From Paractinoplanes lichenicola (GTDB lineage Bacteria; Actinomycetota; Actinomycetes; Mycobacteriales; Micromonosporaceae), in NCBI RefSeq assembly GCF_016785085.1, contig NZ_JAENHO010000013.1, positions 186,001 to 250,000 on the forward strand: DNA of 64,000 bases, written 5' to 3'. The translations under genes were made by a program, and so were the position numbers. Every line of letters starts with the position of its first letter. The first letter of the stretch is position 1. The notes beneath the pieces are model-generated. The model ran no database searches. It saw only the letters and a program-made list of their open reading frames with translations, and had not been told where the DNA came from. Shown here in pieces: positions 25,851 through 33,688 of this stretch.

Positions 25851-26309
25851 TTACTGGGTGACGAACGAGGTGAAGTACATGCCCATCACCATCTTCTTGC
25901 CGTCCTCGGTGTACGCCTTCACGATCTTCGCGGTCAGCTCCGACTTGAGCTCCTCGCGGCCCTTCTCGGTCGAGAGGTCGGCCAGCTTCTTGCCGGTGTA
26001 CTCGTCGATCGCCAGCTCGCGTGCCTCGCTCGTGTCGACCGACTCGGCGCCGGCGTCCGCGGTCTGCTGCAGCGAGAAGTTCAGCTTCAGGTAGTGACCG
26101 TCGGCCAGGTTGATGGTCATCGCGTCCTCGAGGGCCACGACGCTGCCCTTGACCGGCGCCGCCTCGGCCTTGTCGCCCTTGAGCATGAAGAAGGCCCCGG
26201 CACCGCCACCGCCCAGCAGCACGACCGCGGCCGCCACGATGATCATCAGCATTTTCTTGGACTTCTTGGGGGCGTCGGCGGCGGTAGTGGTCGTCTCGTC
26301 CTTGCTCAT
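25851..26309 (-). CDS. fliL: FliL-like flagellar basal-body-associated protein
   Basis: 152 residues. ATG at 26307-26309 with GAGGAG 6 nt upstream, far better than any upstream start in the open frame. A Thr/Lys-rich cytoplasmic leader (MSKDETTTTAADAPKKSKK) is followed by one membrane helix with a Gly-rich end (IIVAAAVVLLGGGGAGAFF) and a periplasmic domain with NLADGHYLKLNFSLQ and REELKSELTAKIVKAY, the standard FliL pattern. FliL supports stator function at the flagellar motor. No other flagellar gene is nearby, so this is an orphan or second copy; actinomycetes with motile spores such as Actinoplanes carry flagella. The gene has a sigma-28-like promoter. Confidence 0.9.
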   Translation of the reverse strand: MSKDETTTTAADAPKKSKKMLMIIVAAAVVLLGGGGAGAFFMLKGDKAEAAPVKGSVVALEDAMTINLADGHYLKLNFSLQQTADAGAESVDTSEARELAIDEYTGKKLADLSTEKGREELKSELTAKIVKAYTEDGKKMVMGMYFTSFVTQ

Positions 26310-26600
26310 CGAAAGCTCCTCAGTCGTATGTCGGGCTGCGGCTGATCGGCTCCGCGCCGGCCTCACAGTTGTTATTGGCCGGGGGCTCGATGGTTTGAGC
26401 CGCCCCGGCTGCAACTGAGGTTCGACCTGGGTGCAGTTCGTTGTCGGGACCCGAAGCCGACCCACCAGCCCCGCTGAGGAATCAGACAAAACCGCCAAAG
26501 CGCTATCGATCGGCCAGGGTCGTGCCGAGGCGCGAGCGACATCGAAGCCGCGACTATCTCGGAGGAACGGCAAGCGGACGACGGGTTGCGGGCGGCGGCA
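26310..26600. other. Intergenic region between fliL and the secreted protein gene
   Basis: Apart from the sigma-28-like promoter no gene is seen. A GGAGG at about 26559-26563 has no suitably spaced ATG, which leaves the start of the rightward gene uncertain. Confidence 0.5.
26372..26397 (-). promoter_or_regulatory. Sigma-28 (FliA/WhiG)-type promoter for fliL
   Basis: On the minus strand, CAAA (26394-26397) and GCCAATAA (26372-26379) are separated by 14 nt. The consensus for motility/sporulation sigma factors is TAAA, 14-16 nt, GCCGATAA, so only one base of each box differs. It lies about 60 nt upstream of the fliL start codon, giving a plausible short leader. Confidence 0.65.
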
Positions 26601-27227
26601 ATGATGGCCGGCATGCGACGCATATTGACTGTCATGATTTCGGCGGTGCTGGGCCTGCTGGTCGCCACGGGGCCGGCCGTGGCCCACCCACGAGGGATTC
26701 CGGATCGGCTGATGCTGCAACCGGCCGACCTCGGCGGCGCGGTGCCCGGACCGGTCGAGGAGGGGCTGGTGTGGCCGCTGCTGCCCCAGCCCTGCGCGGA
26801 CCGGCCCATCCCGCAGCCGGTGGCAAGCAGAACACAGGCCGCCGACTACAACACCCGTTACCGCGTCTATCAGAACGTGGCCCGCTTCCGGGGCGACGGC
26901 GCCCAGCGCTACCTGACCGAGCTGAAGGCCCAACTGGCCGACTGCGGTGTCGGCGGCGGCGACAACGGCCTCGATCCGGTCGCCGAGGACCACCTCGGGC
27001 CGGACACCGTGTTGTTCACCGGCAACTACGACCTGGGCGACCGATGGGTCGCGTACGTGGCGGCGGCGGTGGGCCGCCACGTCGTGGTCATCATGGTGTC
27101 CGACTCCTACCTGGGGGCCGGCGACCTGACTCTGGCGAACGGGCTCGCCCAGGGGGCCATGAACCGCCTCCGCCAGGCAGCGGCCGAGTCCGCGGTGCCG
27201 TACGGGGTCAGGCCAGCGGGGGCCTGA
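26601..27227 (+). CDS. Secreted protein of unknown function
   Basis: About 208 residues. Candidate starts are ATG 26601, 26604 and 26613; none has a good ribosome site, and a TTG at 26586 is also open. MRRILTVMISAVLGLLVATGPAVAHP is a clear signal peptide with AVA-H cleavage. The mature part begins with RLMLQPADLGG and has two Cys residues (QPCADR, LADCGV) that could form a disulphide, then a hydrophobic strand (HVVVIMVSDSY). The overall look resembles secreted sensor-like domains found in actinobacteria, but no family is recognised with confidence. The 3' end overlaps the convergent sigma-factor gene by 20 bp. Confidence 0.75.
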   Translation: MMAGMRRILTVMISAVLGLLVATGPAVAHPRGIPDRLMLQPADLGGAVPGPVEEGLVWPLLPQPCADRPIPQPVASRTQAADYNTRYRVYQNVARFRGDGAQRYLTELKAQLADCGVGGGDNGLDPVAEDHLGPDTVLFTGNYDLGDRWVAYVAAAVGRHVVVIMVSDSYLGAGDLTLANGLAQGAMNRLRQAAAESAVPYGVRPAGA

Positions 27228-28653
27228 CGAAGAACGAGCTGTCGGCGCGGAACGGTCCGGTGCCGTCGGACTGGTCAACCCAGAGCTGGTCGCCGAGGCG
27301 GCGCAGATAGAACCCCCGGTAGTTGTGCGACTCCAGCGAAACGCTGCCGACGGCCGAGCCGGGGCGGCCGCAGAACGTGGCGTCGCCGCGGAACAGGGTA
27401 GTCCCCTCGTCCGGGACCAACTGCAGCCGGAACGACGCATGGCGCAGGTAGCGGCCGTCGGGGCTGCGCAACGAGACGCAGGCCGGGTCGGCGAGACCGG
27501 TCACCACTCGCAGCGTGGCCCGCTGGCGGTCCTCGGCGGCGCTGGCCGGGCCGATCGGCTCGAGCCCGGCCTCGTATTTGGTCACGGTGACGTACTGCCC
27601 CGGAGCGGCGGCCGACTCCAGGGAGACCGATCCGGTCGTCAACGGCAGCGCGGACGTCGCGAATGGCGAGGCGGCCGGGCCGGGGCGGTGCGGCGGGGTG
27701 ACGGGGCCGGTCGCCCAGCCCGTGGCGGGGACCGTGACGCCTACGGCCAGGACCCCGGCACCGATGGCAGCGGCCAGCGGATGCGCGGCGGCGGCATGCA
27801 GGACGCCTCCGGCCCATTGCGCGACGCCTGACGTCACGGCGGGCGTGACTCCCGCGGTCTTGGCCAGGGCGGCACTCGCGAGCGCGATCGGCACGGGGAG
27901 CAGCACCAGCGCGGGAAGCAGGCGATCGGCGGGCACCAGTTGCCCGGCGGCGCGGGCACACGCCGGGCAGGACCGGGCGTGCCGACCGATCCGCTTGCGC
28001 CAGTACGGGGCCGGGCGCCCGTCCCAGCTGCCGATGACGTCGCCGAGCGCGTCGCAGCCGGGCACCGCCTCCAGCGCCGCGACGATGCCCCGGGCCGCCT
28101 CCAGCTGTTCGCGCATGCGCTGGATCCGTACGCCCGCATGGGCCACGCCGAGGCCGAGCCCGGCGGCGACCTCGGCCCGGGTCAGCTCGCCGATCAGCTC
28201 GAGCCACCACAGGGCGAACACCGCGCGCTCCGCCGGGCCCATCCACCGGGCGGCCTGGCGGACCTGGCGGCGCTGATCGGCCAGCTCGACCCGCAGCACG
28301 GCCGGCCCCTCCACGTCGGCGGCCGCGTCCGGGCGGTCGACGGCCGCGGTCAGCGCGACCGCGCGGCGGGCCGAGAGCCGCTCGCGTGCGGCGTGGGTGC
28401 CGACCTCGCGTACGGCGATCATCGTCAGCCAGGAGCGCAAGCTGCCCGGCGACCGCAGATCGCCGAGCTGCCGCAGCACGCGGACCATGACGTTCTGCAC
28501 CACGTCGTCCACCTGCTCGTCGTCCACCACCGGGCGGACCAGGTGATACACGATCGGCAAGTAGTGGCGGGCCAGCTCGTTCAGCGCCGCCGGGTCGCCG
28601 GCCTGGGCCGCCCGGACGACGTCGTCGTACGGGTCGCGTCGAGATTGGACCAT
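27208..28653 (-). CDS. Sigma factor / zinc-finger anti-sigma / transmembrane / AbfB arabinose-binding fusion protein
   Basis: 481 residues from ATG 28651-28653 with an excellent AAGGAGGG site. Domains in order: sigma region 2 (about 5-80, DPYDDVVRAAQAGDPAALNELARHY, DDVVQNVMVRVL); sigma region 4 (about 130-190, MGPAERAVFALWWLELIGELTRAEVA); a HxxxCxxC motif (RHARSCPAC, about 230) like ZAS anti-sigma factors; hydrophobic helices (about 245-270 and 295-320); and a C-terminal AbfB domain (about 345-481, YLRHASFRL, LFRGDATF, FYLRRLGDQLW, FRADSSFF) of the arabinofuranose-binding type. It adjoins the GH62 arabinofuranosidase and xylanase genes. It may be an autonomous membrane sensor whose sigma part is held or released by sugar binding outside the cell. 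That mechanism is inferred; each domain assignment is from visible motifs. Confidence 0.87.
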   Translation of the reverse strand: MVQSRRDPYDDVVRAAQAGDPAALNELARHYLPIVYHLVRPVVDDEQVDDVVQNVMVRVLRQLGDLRSPGSLRSWLTMIAVREVGTHAARERLSARRAVALTAAVDRPDAAADVEGPAVLRVELADQRRQVRQAARWMGPAERAVFALWWLELIGELTRAEVAAGLGLGVAHAGVRIQRMREQLEAARGIVAALEAVPGCDALGDVIGSWDGRPAPYWRKRIGRHARSCPACARAAGQLVPADRLLPALVLLPVPIALASAALAKTAGVTPAVTSGVAQWAGGVLHAAAAHPLAAAIGAGVLAVGVTVPATGWATGPVTPPHRPGPAASPFATSALPLTTGSVSLESAAAPGQYVTVTKYEAGLEPIGPASAAEDRQRATLRVVTGLADPACVSLRSPDGRYLRHASFRLQLVPDEGTTLFRGDATFCGRPGSAVGSVSLESHNYRGFYLRRLGDQLWVDQSDGTGPFRADSSFFVRPPLA

Positions 28654-28699
28654 CGGGGACCCTCCTTCCGGTGAACGCTCACACCGCTGCCGCGACCGG

Positions 28700-28729
28700 A
28701 TCGTAGGAGCGCCAGGCATCAATACTCAA
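28700..28729 (-). promoter_or_regulatory. Probable vegetative promoter for the sigma/AbfB gene
   Basis: Minus-strand TTGAGT (28724-28729) and TACGAT (28700-28705) with an 18-nt spacer, about 47 nt upstream of the start codon. Confidence 0.45.
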
Positions 28730-29029
28730 GGCAGGGTGTGGCCGGCGCACCCCCGACTTCGAATGCCCCCGTCCCGTAACGAGTTTTCAGCGGCTTTCTG
28801 AAGAGCGATAAAAGATAAACTACAAAACGCACAAAGAATAGCCCTAAAAAATTGTTATGCCTGCCGTTAGCATGCGCTTTGAGCAGCAACAACGCCATTT
28901 ATAAGGCCGTTTCCCTTGAGCACTCGGAAACGTTCTGGCAACATTGGCCTCCTTGAATTTCTGACCTTGAGTCGATGGCGTGTGAACGCTAACCAAGGTC
29001 GATCGAACCCCATCCCCCGGAGGACGTCC
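28730..29029. promoter_or_regulatory. AT-rich regulatory region upstream of the GH62 gene, with a LacI-like box
   Basis: An unusually AT-rich stretch (about 28800-28920) lies upstream of the arabinofuranosidase. GGAAACGTTCT at 28926-28936 resembles the CG-centred palindromes bound by LacI-family regulators and is close to the perfect GAAACGTTTC at 35038. No gene is seen here. Confidence 0.5.
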
Positions 29030-30499
29030 GTGAGATCATTCAGAACCATGGCCGCCGGCCTCGTGGCGGTCCTGGCCGGCGGCGCGCTGGCGATCGCCAA
29101 CGCCCCCGCCGCCTCCGCCGCCACCATCGACACCAGCGCCTGGTACGTGCTGGTCAACCGGACCAGCGGCAAGGCCCTCGACGTCTACAACCTGGCCACC
29201 ACCGACGGCGCCCGGATCACCCAGTGGACCCGCAACGACGGCACCCAGCAGCAGTGGCAGTTCGTCGACTCCGGCGGCGGGCAGTATCGCCTCAAGTCCC
29301 GCCTGTCCGGCAAGGTGCTGGACGTCTACAACTTCTCGACCGCCGACGGCGGCTCGATCGTCCAGTGGACCGACAACAACACCACCAACCAGCAATTCAG
29401 CGTCCAGGACATCGACGGCTACCTCCAGCTGATCAACCGCAACAGCGGCAAGGCGCTCGAGGTGCAGGGCGGCTCCACGGCCGACGGGGCGAACATCGTC
29501 CAGTACAGCGACTGGAACGGCGCCAACCAGCAGTGGCAGCTGGTCCGCATCGGCGGCGGCTCCGATCCGACGACCCCGCCACCGTCCGGCTCGTGCACGC
29601 TGCCCTCGTCGTACCGCTGGAGCTCGACCGGCTCGCTGGCCAACCCGAGGTCGGGCTGGGTGTCGCTGAAAGACTTCACCACCGCCCCGTACAACGGCCG
29701 GCAGCTCGTGTACGCGACGACCCACGACTACGGGTCGACGTGGGGCTCGATGAACTTCGGCCTGGTCAGCACCTTCTCCGACCTGGGCTCGGCCAGTCAG
29801 AATGCGATGAGCTCAGCCACGGTTGCGCCGTCGCTGTTCTACTTCGCGCCCAAGAACATCTGGGTCCTGGCCTACCAGTGGGGCGGGCCGGCGTTCTCGT
29901 ACCGCACGTCCAGCGATCCCACCAACCCCAACGGCTGGTCGGCGCCGCAGACCCTGTTCACCGGCAGCATCACCGGCTCCGGCACCGGGCCGATCGACCA
30001 GGCCCTGATCGGTGACAGCCAGAACATGTACCTGTTCTTCGCCGGCGACAACGGCAAGATCTACCGAGCGAGCATGCCGATCGGCAACTTCCCCGGCAGC
30101 TTCGGCTCCTCCTACACCACCATCATGAGCGACTCCACCAACAACCTTTTCGAGGCCCCGCAGGTCTACAAGGTCCAGGGCCAGAATCAGTACCTCATGA
30201 TCGTCGAGGCGATCGGTAGCCAGGGCCGCTACTTCCGGTCGTTCACCGCGAGCAGCCTCGGCGGCTCGTGGACGCCCAACGCCGCCTTGGAGAGCAACCC
30301 GTTCGCGGGCAAGGCGAACAGCGGCGCCACCTGGACCAACGACATCAGCCACGGCGAGCTCATCCGGGTCAGCGCCGACCAGACCATGACCGTCGACCCG
30401 TGCAACCTGCAGCTGCTCTATCAGGGCCGTTCCCCCAGCTCGGGCGGCGACTACGGCCTGCTGCCGTACCGCCCCGGCCTGCTCACCCGGCAGCGCTGA
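29030..30499 (+). CDS. Secreted CBM13-GH62 alpha-L-arabinofuranosidase
   Basis: 489 residues from GTG 29030, which has CCGGAGG 6 nt upstream; an in-frame GTG further up lacks a site. Signal peptide MRSFRTMAAGLVAVLAGG...ASA-AT. Residues about 35-175 form a ricin-type beta-trefoil (CBM13) with three QxW-type repeats (QQWQFV, NQQFSV, QQWQLV). A short Thr/Pro/Ser linker follows. Residues about 190-489 are GH62: YRWSSTGSLANP, VSLKDFT, GTGPIDQA and FEAPQVYK, carrying the conserved acidic residues of the family. GH62 enzymes remove arabinose side chains from arabinoxylan. The layout matches CBM13-GH62 enzymes of Streptomyces. It works with the xylanases in this window. Confidence 0.93.
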   Translation: MRSFRTMAAGLVAVLAGGALAIANAPAASAATIDTSAWYVLVNRTSGKALDVYNLATTDGARITQWTRNDGTQQQWQFVDSGGGQYRLKSRLSGKVLDVYNFSTADGGSIVQWTDNNTTNQQFSVQDIDGYLQLINRNSGKALEVQGGSTADGANIVQYSDWNGANQQWQLVRIGGGSDPTTPPPSGSCTLPSSYRWSSTGSLANPRSGWVSLKDFTTAPYNGRQLVYATTHDYGSTWGSMNFGLVSTFSDLGSASQNAMSSATVAPSLFYFAPKNIWVLAYQWGGPAFSYRTSSDPTNPNGWSAPQTLFTGSITGSGTGPIDQALIGDSQNMYLFFAGDNGKIYRASMPIGNFPGSFGSSYTTIMSDSTNNLFEAPQVYKVQGQNQYLMIVEAIGSQGRYFRSFTASSLGGSWTPNAALESNPFAGKANSGATWTNDISHGELIRVSADQTMTVDPCNLQLLYQGRSPSSGGDYGLLPYRPGLLTRQR

Positions 30500-30519
30500 C
30501 CATGACCGCGGCCGCTCGG

Positions 30520-31758
30520 CTATTTCTTGCCGGGCGGCCCGGGCCGCGGAGCCTTGCCCGGCGCACCCGGCTTGGCCTTCGGCGCCGGTGGGGCCGCCGG
30601 CTTCCGCGCCTTGCCGCCCGCTCGGCTGCTGCGCTTGTGCGATACCACCCGCGTGACAACGACCTTGGCCGTGGACGGGCTCGGCTTGGGCGCAACGGTG
30701 GGGGCCGACGAGGACGGCGTCGCGACCGCGTCGGCCCGGGCCGGCTCGGCCGGGGCGCGGTCGACCCACCACGCGCCCCCGGCGATGATCAATCCGGACA
30801 ACGCCCCGGCGCCGATCAGCGCCGCCGGGCGGGGCCGGCGGGTCCTCACCGCGGGCAGGGTGACCGTCGGCGCGGCGACGCTGCGCATCAGCGCGGAGGA
30901 CGGCAAGCCGGCGACCTCCCCCAGCACTTCCGAGACCTCGATCGCGCTGGGCCGGTCGCCCGGCGTCTTGGCCAGGCAACGCGCCACGAGCCGGGAGACC
31001 GCGAGGGGCAGACCGGCGATCGGCGGCAGCGGACGGGGTTTCGCATAGACATGAGCCCGGACCATCTGCGTGACGGTCGACGCGTCCCACGGCATCTGCC
31101 CGGCCAGCGCGAGATACATCAGCAGACCGAGGGCGTACATGTCGGTCGCGGGCCGGACCGGGCCGCCCCGGATCCGCTCCGGCGCGAGGTAAGCCGGTGT
31201 GCCCACCAGCTGGCCGTTGTCATCGTCGAACGCACCCACGGCGGCCGAGATGCCGAAGTCGACCAGCTTCACGCCCGAGCCGGTCACCATGACGTTGGCC
31301 GGTTTCACGTCGCGGTGCACGATGCCGTCCGCGTGGGCCGCCGCCAGCGCGGCCGCCACCTGCGCACCGACCAGCGTCGCCACCTTCCACGGGAGCCGGC
31401 CGCCGGTCAGCATGTCGGCCAGGGTCCGGCCGTCGACCAGCTCCATCACGACGTACGCCAGCGTGCGCCCGTCGTCGACGACGTCTCCGTAGTCGTAGAC
31501 GGCGACGACATTGGCGTGCCGCAGCCGTGCGACGGCCCGCGCCTCGTCGCGGATCTGACGCCGCTGCCCGGGGTCGGCGGCCAGCTTGGGTGACAGCATC
31601 TTCACCGCCACCTCGCGGCCCAGCACGTCGTCCTCGGCCCGCCAGACCACGGACATCCCGCCCCGGCCCAGCACCTCCCGGAGCCGATAGCGCCCGGCGA
31701 TCAGTTGTCCTCGATCCACGGCACCCTTCTTCTCCCGTGGGCCCACATCGAAACCCAT
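30520..31758 (-). CDS. PknB-type Ser/Thr protein kinase with single membrane helix
   Basis: 412 residues from ATG 31756-31758; GTG 31719 (VDRGQLIAGRYRL) has the better AGAAGGG site and may be the true start. Kinase motifs: glycine loop GRGGMSVVW, VAIK-type Lys in VAVKM, HRDVKPANV, DFGIS, and APERIRG. The kinase domain ends near residue 270. A membrane helix (about 325-345, AALIGAGALSGLIIAGGAWW) is followed by a Pro/Ala/Lys-rich extracellular tail with no PASTA or sensor domain. The N-terminus is divergent from the GH10 xylanase gene. The substrate is unknown; there is no evidence beyond position that it serves xylan metabolism. Confidence 0.9.
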   Translation of the reverse strand: MGFDVGPREKKGAVDRGQLIAGRYRLREVLGRGGMSVVWRAEDDVLGREVAVKMLSPKLAADPGQRRQIRDEARAVARLRHANVVAVYDYGDVVDDGRTLAYVVMELVDGRTLADMLTGGRLPWKVATLVGAQVAAALAAAHADGIVHRDVKPANVMVTGSGVKLVDFGISAAVGAFDDDNGQLVGTPAYLAPERIRGGPVRPATDMYALGLLMYLALAGQMPWDASTVTQMVRAHVYAKPRPLPPIAGLPLAVSRLVARCLAKTPGDRPSAIEVSEVLGEVAGLPSSALMRSVAAPTVTLPAVRTRRPRPAALIGAGALSGLIIAGGAWWVDRAPAEPARADAVATPSSSAPTVAPKPSPSTAKVVVTRVVSHKRSSRAGGKARKPAAPPAPKAKPGAPGKAPRPGPPGKK

Positions 31759-31829
31759 GGGATTCGGGGTGCGCTCATAACAACTATTCAGCACGCGTTT
31801 CTTGCACCATGCTCTTTCTTCAATACGTT

Positions 31830-31841
31830 CGGAAGTTTCGG
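31830..31841. promoter_or_regulatory. Xylan-type operator box upstream of GH10
   Basis: Plus-strand CGGAAGTTTCGG, i.e. CCGAAACTTCCG on the other strand. It matches the perfect palindrome CCGAAACTTTCGG upstream of the sugar transporter and similar boxes upstream of the GH11 gene. It lies between the divergent kinase and xylanase genes. Confidence 0.55.
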
Positions 31842-31940
31842 AGATTTAGGATCGCTCGGAGCGCCCGAGACTGACGCTTTCCGTCCCTCGGGATCCATCG
31901 GTGCAGTTCAAAGTCCCTCAAGAGGACATCAGGAACGCAG

Positions 31941-31962
31941 AACTTCCGGAAAACTTCCGGAA
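31941..31962. promoter_or_regulatory. Tandem AACTTCCGGAA repeat upstream of GH10
   Basis: The 11-mer AACTTCCGGAA occurs twice back to back, at 31941-31951 and 31952-31962, one helical turn apart. Each copy contains the palindrome TTCCGGAA. The same 8-mer recurs upstream of the transporter operon at 35157-35164. It is likely a regulator-binding site about 155 nt before the xylanase start. The rest of the 31759-32117 gap shows no gene. Confidence 0.55.
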
Positions 31963-32117
31963 GCTATTGTTTCGCCGACGTTACTCGTGCCAGCATGACC
32001 CGAAATCGAAGCTCATCGTTCTTCGGTCCGGTCACGCGATCCCCGGCCATTCGCGAGTGCGACGGCCGGACCGCGAAATGCCGTGTGCCCGGACGCGGAA
32101 CTAAGAAGGGAGACCTG

Positions 32118-33575
32118 GTGAACATCCAATCTCCGGCCGGCGTCGCGCGACGCCGGTCGCCGCGGCTCCGGCTGCTGTTCAGTGGTGCGATCGCCGCGGT
32201 CACGGCGGCCGGCGTGGTCGCGGTGATGCCGGATGCGAGCGCCGCCGAAAGCACTCTGGGCGCCGCGGCCGCGCAGTCGGGCCGATACTTCGGCACGGCC
32301 GTCGCCGCCGGCCGGCTCAGCAACTCGCAGTACAGCACCATCGCCGCCCGTGAGTTCAACATGATCACGGCCGAGAACGAGATGAAGCCCGAGTCTCTGC
32401 AGCCCAACCGGGGCCAGTTCAACTTCAGCTCCGGCGATCAGATCTACAACTGGGCGACCCAGCGCGGCCTCAAGGTGCGCGGCCACACCCTGGCGTGGCA
32501 TGCCCAGCAGCCGGGCTGGATGCAGAGCCTCAACGGCAGCTCCCTGCGCCAGGCGATGATCGACCACATCAACGGCGTGATGAACCACTACAAGGGCAAG
32601 CTCGCCGCCTGGGACGTGGTCAACGAGGCCTTCAACGAGGACGGCAGCCGACGCTCGTCCAACCTGCAGGGCACCGGCAACGACTGGATCGAGGTGGCTT
32701 TCCGGACGGCCCGCAACGCCGACCCGTCGGTCAAGCTCTGCTACAACGACTACAACATCGAGAACTGGTCCTACGGCAAGACGCAGGGCGTCTACAACAT
32801 GATCCGCGACTTCAAGTCCCGCGGCGTGCCGATCGACTGCGTGGGCCTGCAGACCCACTTCACCGGGGGCAGCTCGCTGCCGGGCAACTTCCAGACCACG
32901 CTGTCGAACTTCGCGGCCCTCGGGGTGGACGTGGCCCTGACCGAGGTCGACGTCACCAACTCGTCCACCTCCCAGTACGCCGGGCTGACCCAGGCCTGCC
33001 TCAACGTCGCCCGCTGCATCGGCATCACGGTCTGGGGCGTACGGGACAGCGACTCGTGGCGCTCCAACGAGAGCCCGCTGCTGTTCGACGGCAACGGCAA
33101 CAAGAAGGCCGCCTACACGTCGGTGCTCAACGCGCTCAACTCCGCCGGCCCCACCAACCCCACCTCTCCCCCGCCGAGCACGACCCCGCCGCCCACGGGC
33201 GACGCCAAGCGGATCCTGGGCGCCCAGTCCGGCCGATGCGTGGACGTGCCCGGCGCGTCACAGAGCAACGGCACGCGGGTTCAGCTCTACGACTGCAACG
33301 GCCAGAGCAACCAGGCGTGGACCCTCACGTCGAGCAGGCAGCTGACCGTGTACGGCTCGCGGTGCCTGGACGCCGCCGGCTCCGGCAACGGCTCGGCCGT
33401 GCAGATCTACAGCTGCAACGGCCAGGCCAACCAGCAGTGGAACGTCAACAGCAACGGAACCATCACCGGCGTCCAGTCCGGACGATGCCTCGACGTCTGG
33501 GGCACCGGGAACGGCCAGCAGGTGCAGATCTACGACTGCAACGGCCAGGCCAATCAGCAGTTCAGCCTGAGCTGA
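32118..33575 (+). CDS. Secreted GH10 endo-1,4-beta-xylanase with C-terminal CBM13
   Basis: 485 residues. GTG 32118 is preceded by AAGAAGGGAG; longer in-frame starts lack a site. A long Arg-rich signal peptide ends near DASAAES. The GH10 domain (about 40-345) shows ENEMKPES, GHTLAWHAQQP, the acid/base Glu in WDVVNEAFN and the nucleophile Glu in ALTEVDV. A Thr/Pro linker leads to a ricin-type CBM13 (about 365-485) with three QxW repeats (NQAWTL, NQQWNV, NQQFSL) and Cys pairs (GRCVDVP, YDCNGQ). Architecture and sequence resemble Streptomyces xylanases of this class. It cuts the xylan backbone outside the cell. Two hairpins follow the gene. Confidence 0.95.
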   Translation: MNIQSPAGVARRRSPRLRLLFSGAIAAVTAAGVVAVMPDASAAESTLGAAAAQSGRYFGTAVAAGRLSNSQYSTIAAREFNMITAENEMKPESLQPNRGQFNFSSGDQIYNWATQRGLKVRGHTLAWHAQQPGWMQSLNGSSLRQAMIDHINGVMNHYKGKLAAWDVVNEAFNEDGSRRSSNLQGTGNDWIEVAFRTARNADPSVKLCYNDYNIENWSYGKTQGVYNMIRDFKSRGVPIDCVGLQTHFTGGSSLPGNFQTTLSNFAALGVDVALTEVDVTNSSTSQYAGLTQACLNVARCIGITVWGVRDSDSWRSNESPLLFDGNGNKKAAYTSVLNALNSAGPTNPTSPPPSTTPPPTGDAKRILGAQSGRCVDVPGASQSNGTRVQLYDCNGQSNQAWTLTSSRQLTVYGSRCLDAAGSGNGSAVQIYSCNGQANQQWNVNSNGTITGVQSGRCLDVWGTGNGQQVQIYDCNGQANQQFSLS

Positions 33576-33580
33576 ACTGC
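33557..33580 (+). terminator. Hairpin across the GH10 stop codon
   Basis: Perfect 9-bp inverted repeat, GCAGTTCAG at 33557-33565 and CTGAACTGC at 33572-33580, with a 6-nt loop. It overlaps the stop codon. Confidence 0.5.
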
Positions 33581-33585
33581 TGGTT

Positions 33586-33612
33586 GGCACGGCGGACGTG
33601 GGCCGCCGTGCC
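33586..33612 (+). terminator. Terminator-like hairpin after GH10
   Basis: Perfect 10-bp stem: GGCACGGCGG (33586-33595) pairs with CCGCCGTGCC (33603-33612), loop ACGTGGG, followed by a C-run rather than a U-tract. It lies between convergent GH10 and GH51 genes, so it can serve both. Confidence 0.7.
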
Positions 33613-33688
33613 CCCGACCTGGCGCACCGGCGGCCCCTCGGCGGCGCGCCGGCGAGCGGCATCTGGGCGCCCTACCGCGCCGGCTCGC

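Noticed and set aside
26310..27440. Extended minus-strand frame upstream of fliL
   Set aside because: The extension has low-complexity sequence, crosses the opposite secreted-protein gene and lacks a ribosome site; MSKDE at 26309 has an excellent one.
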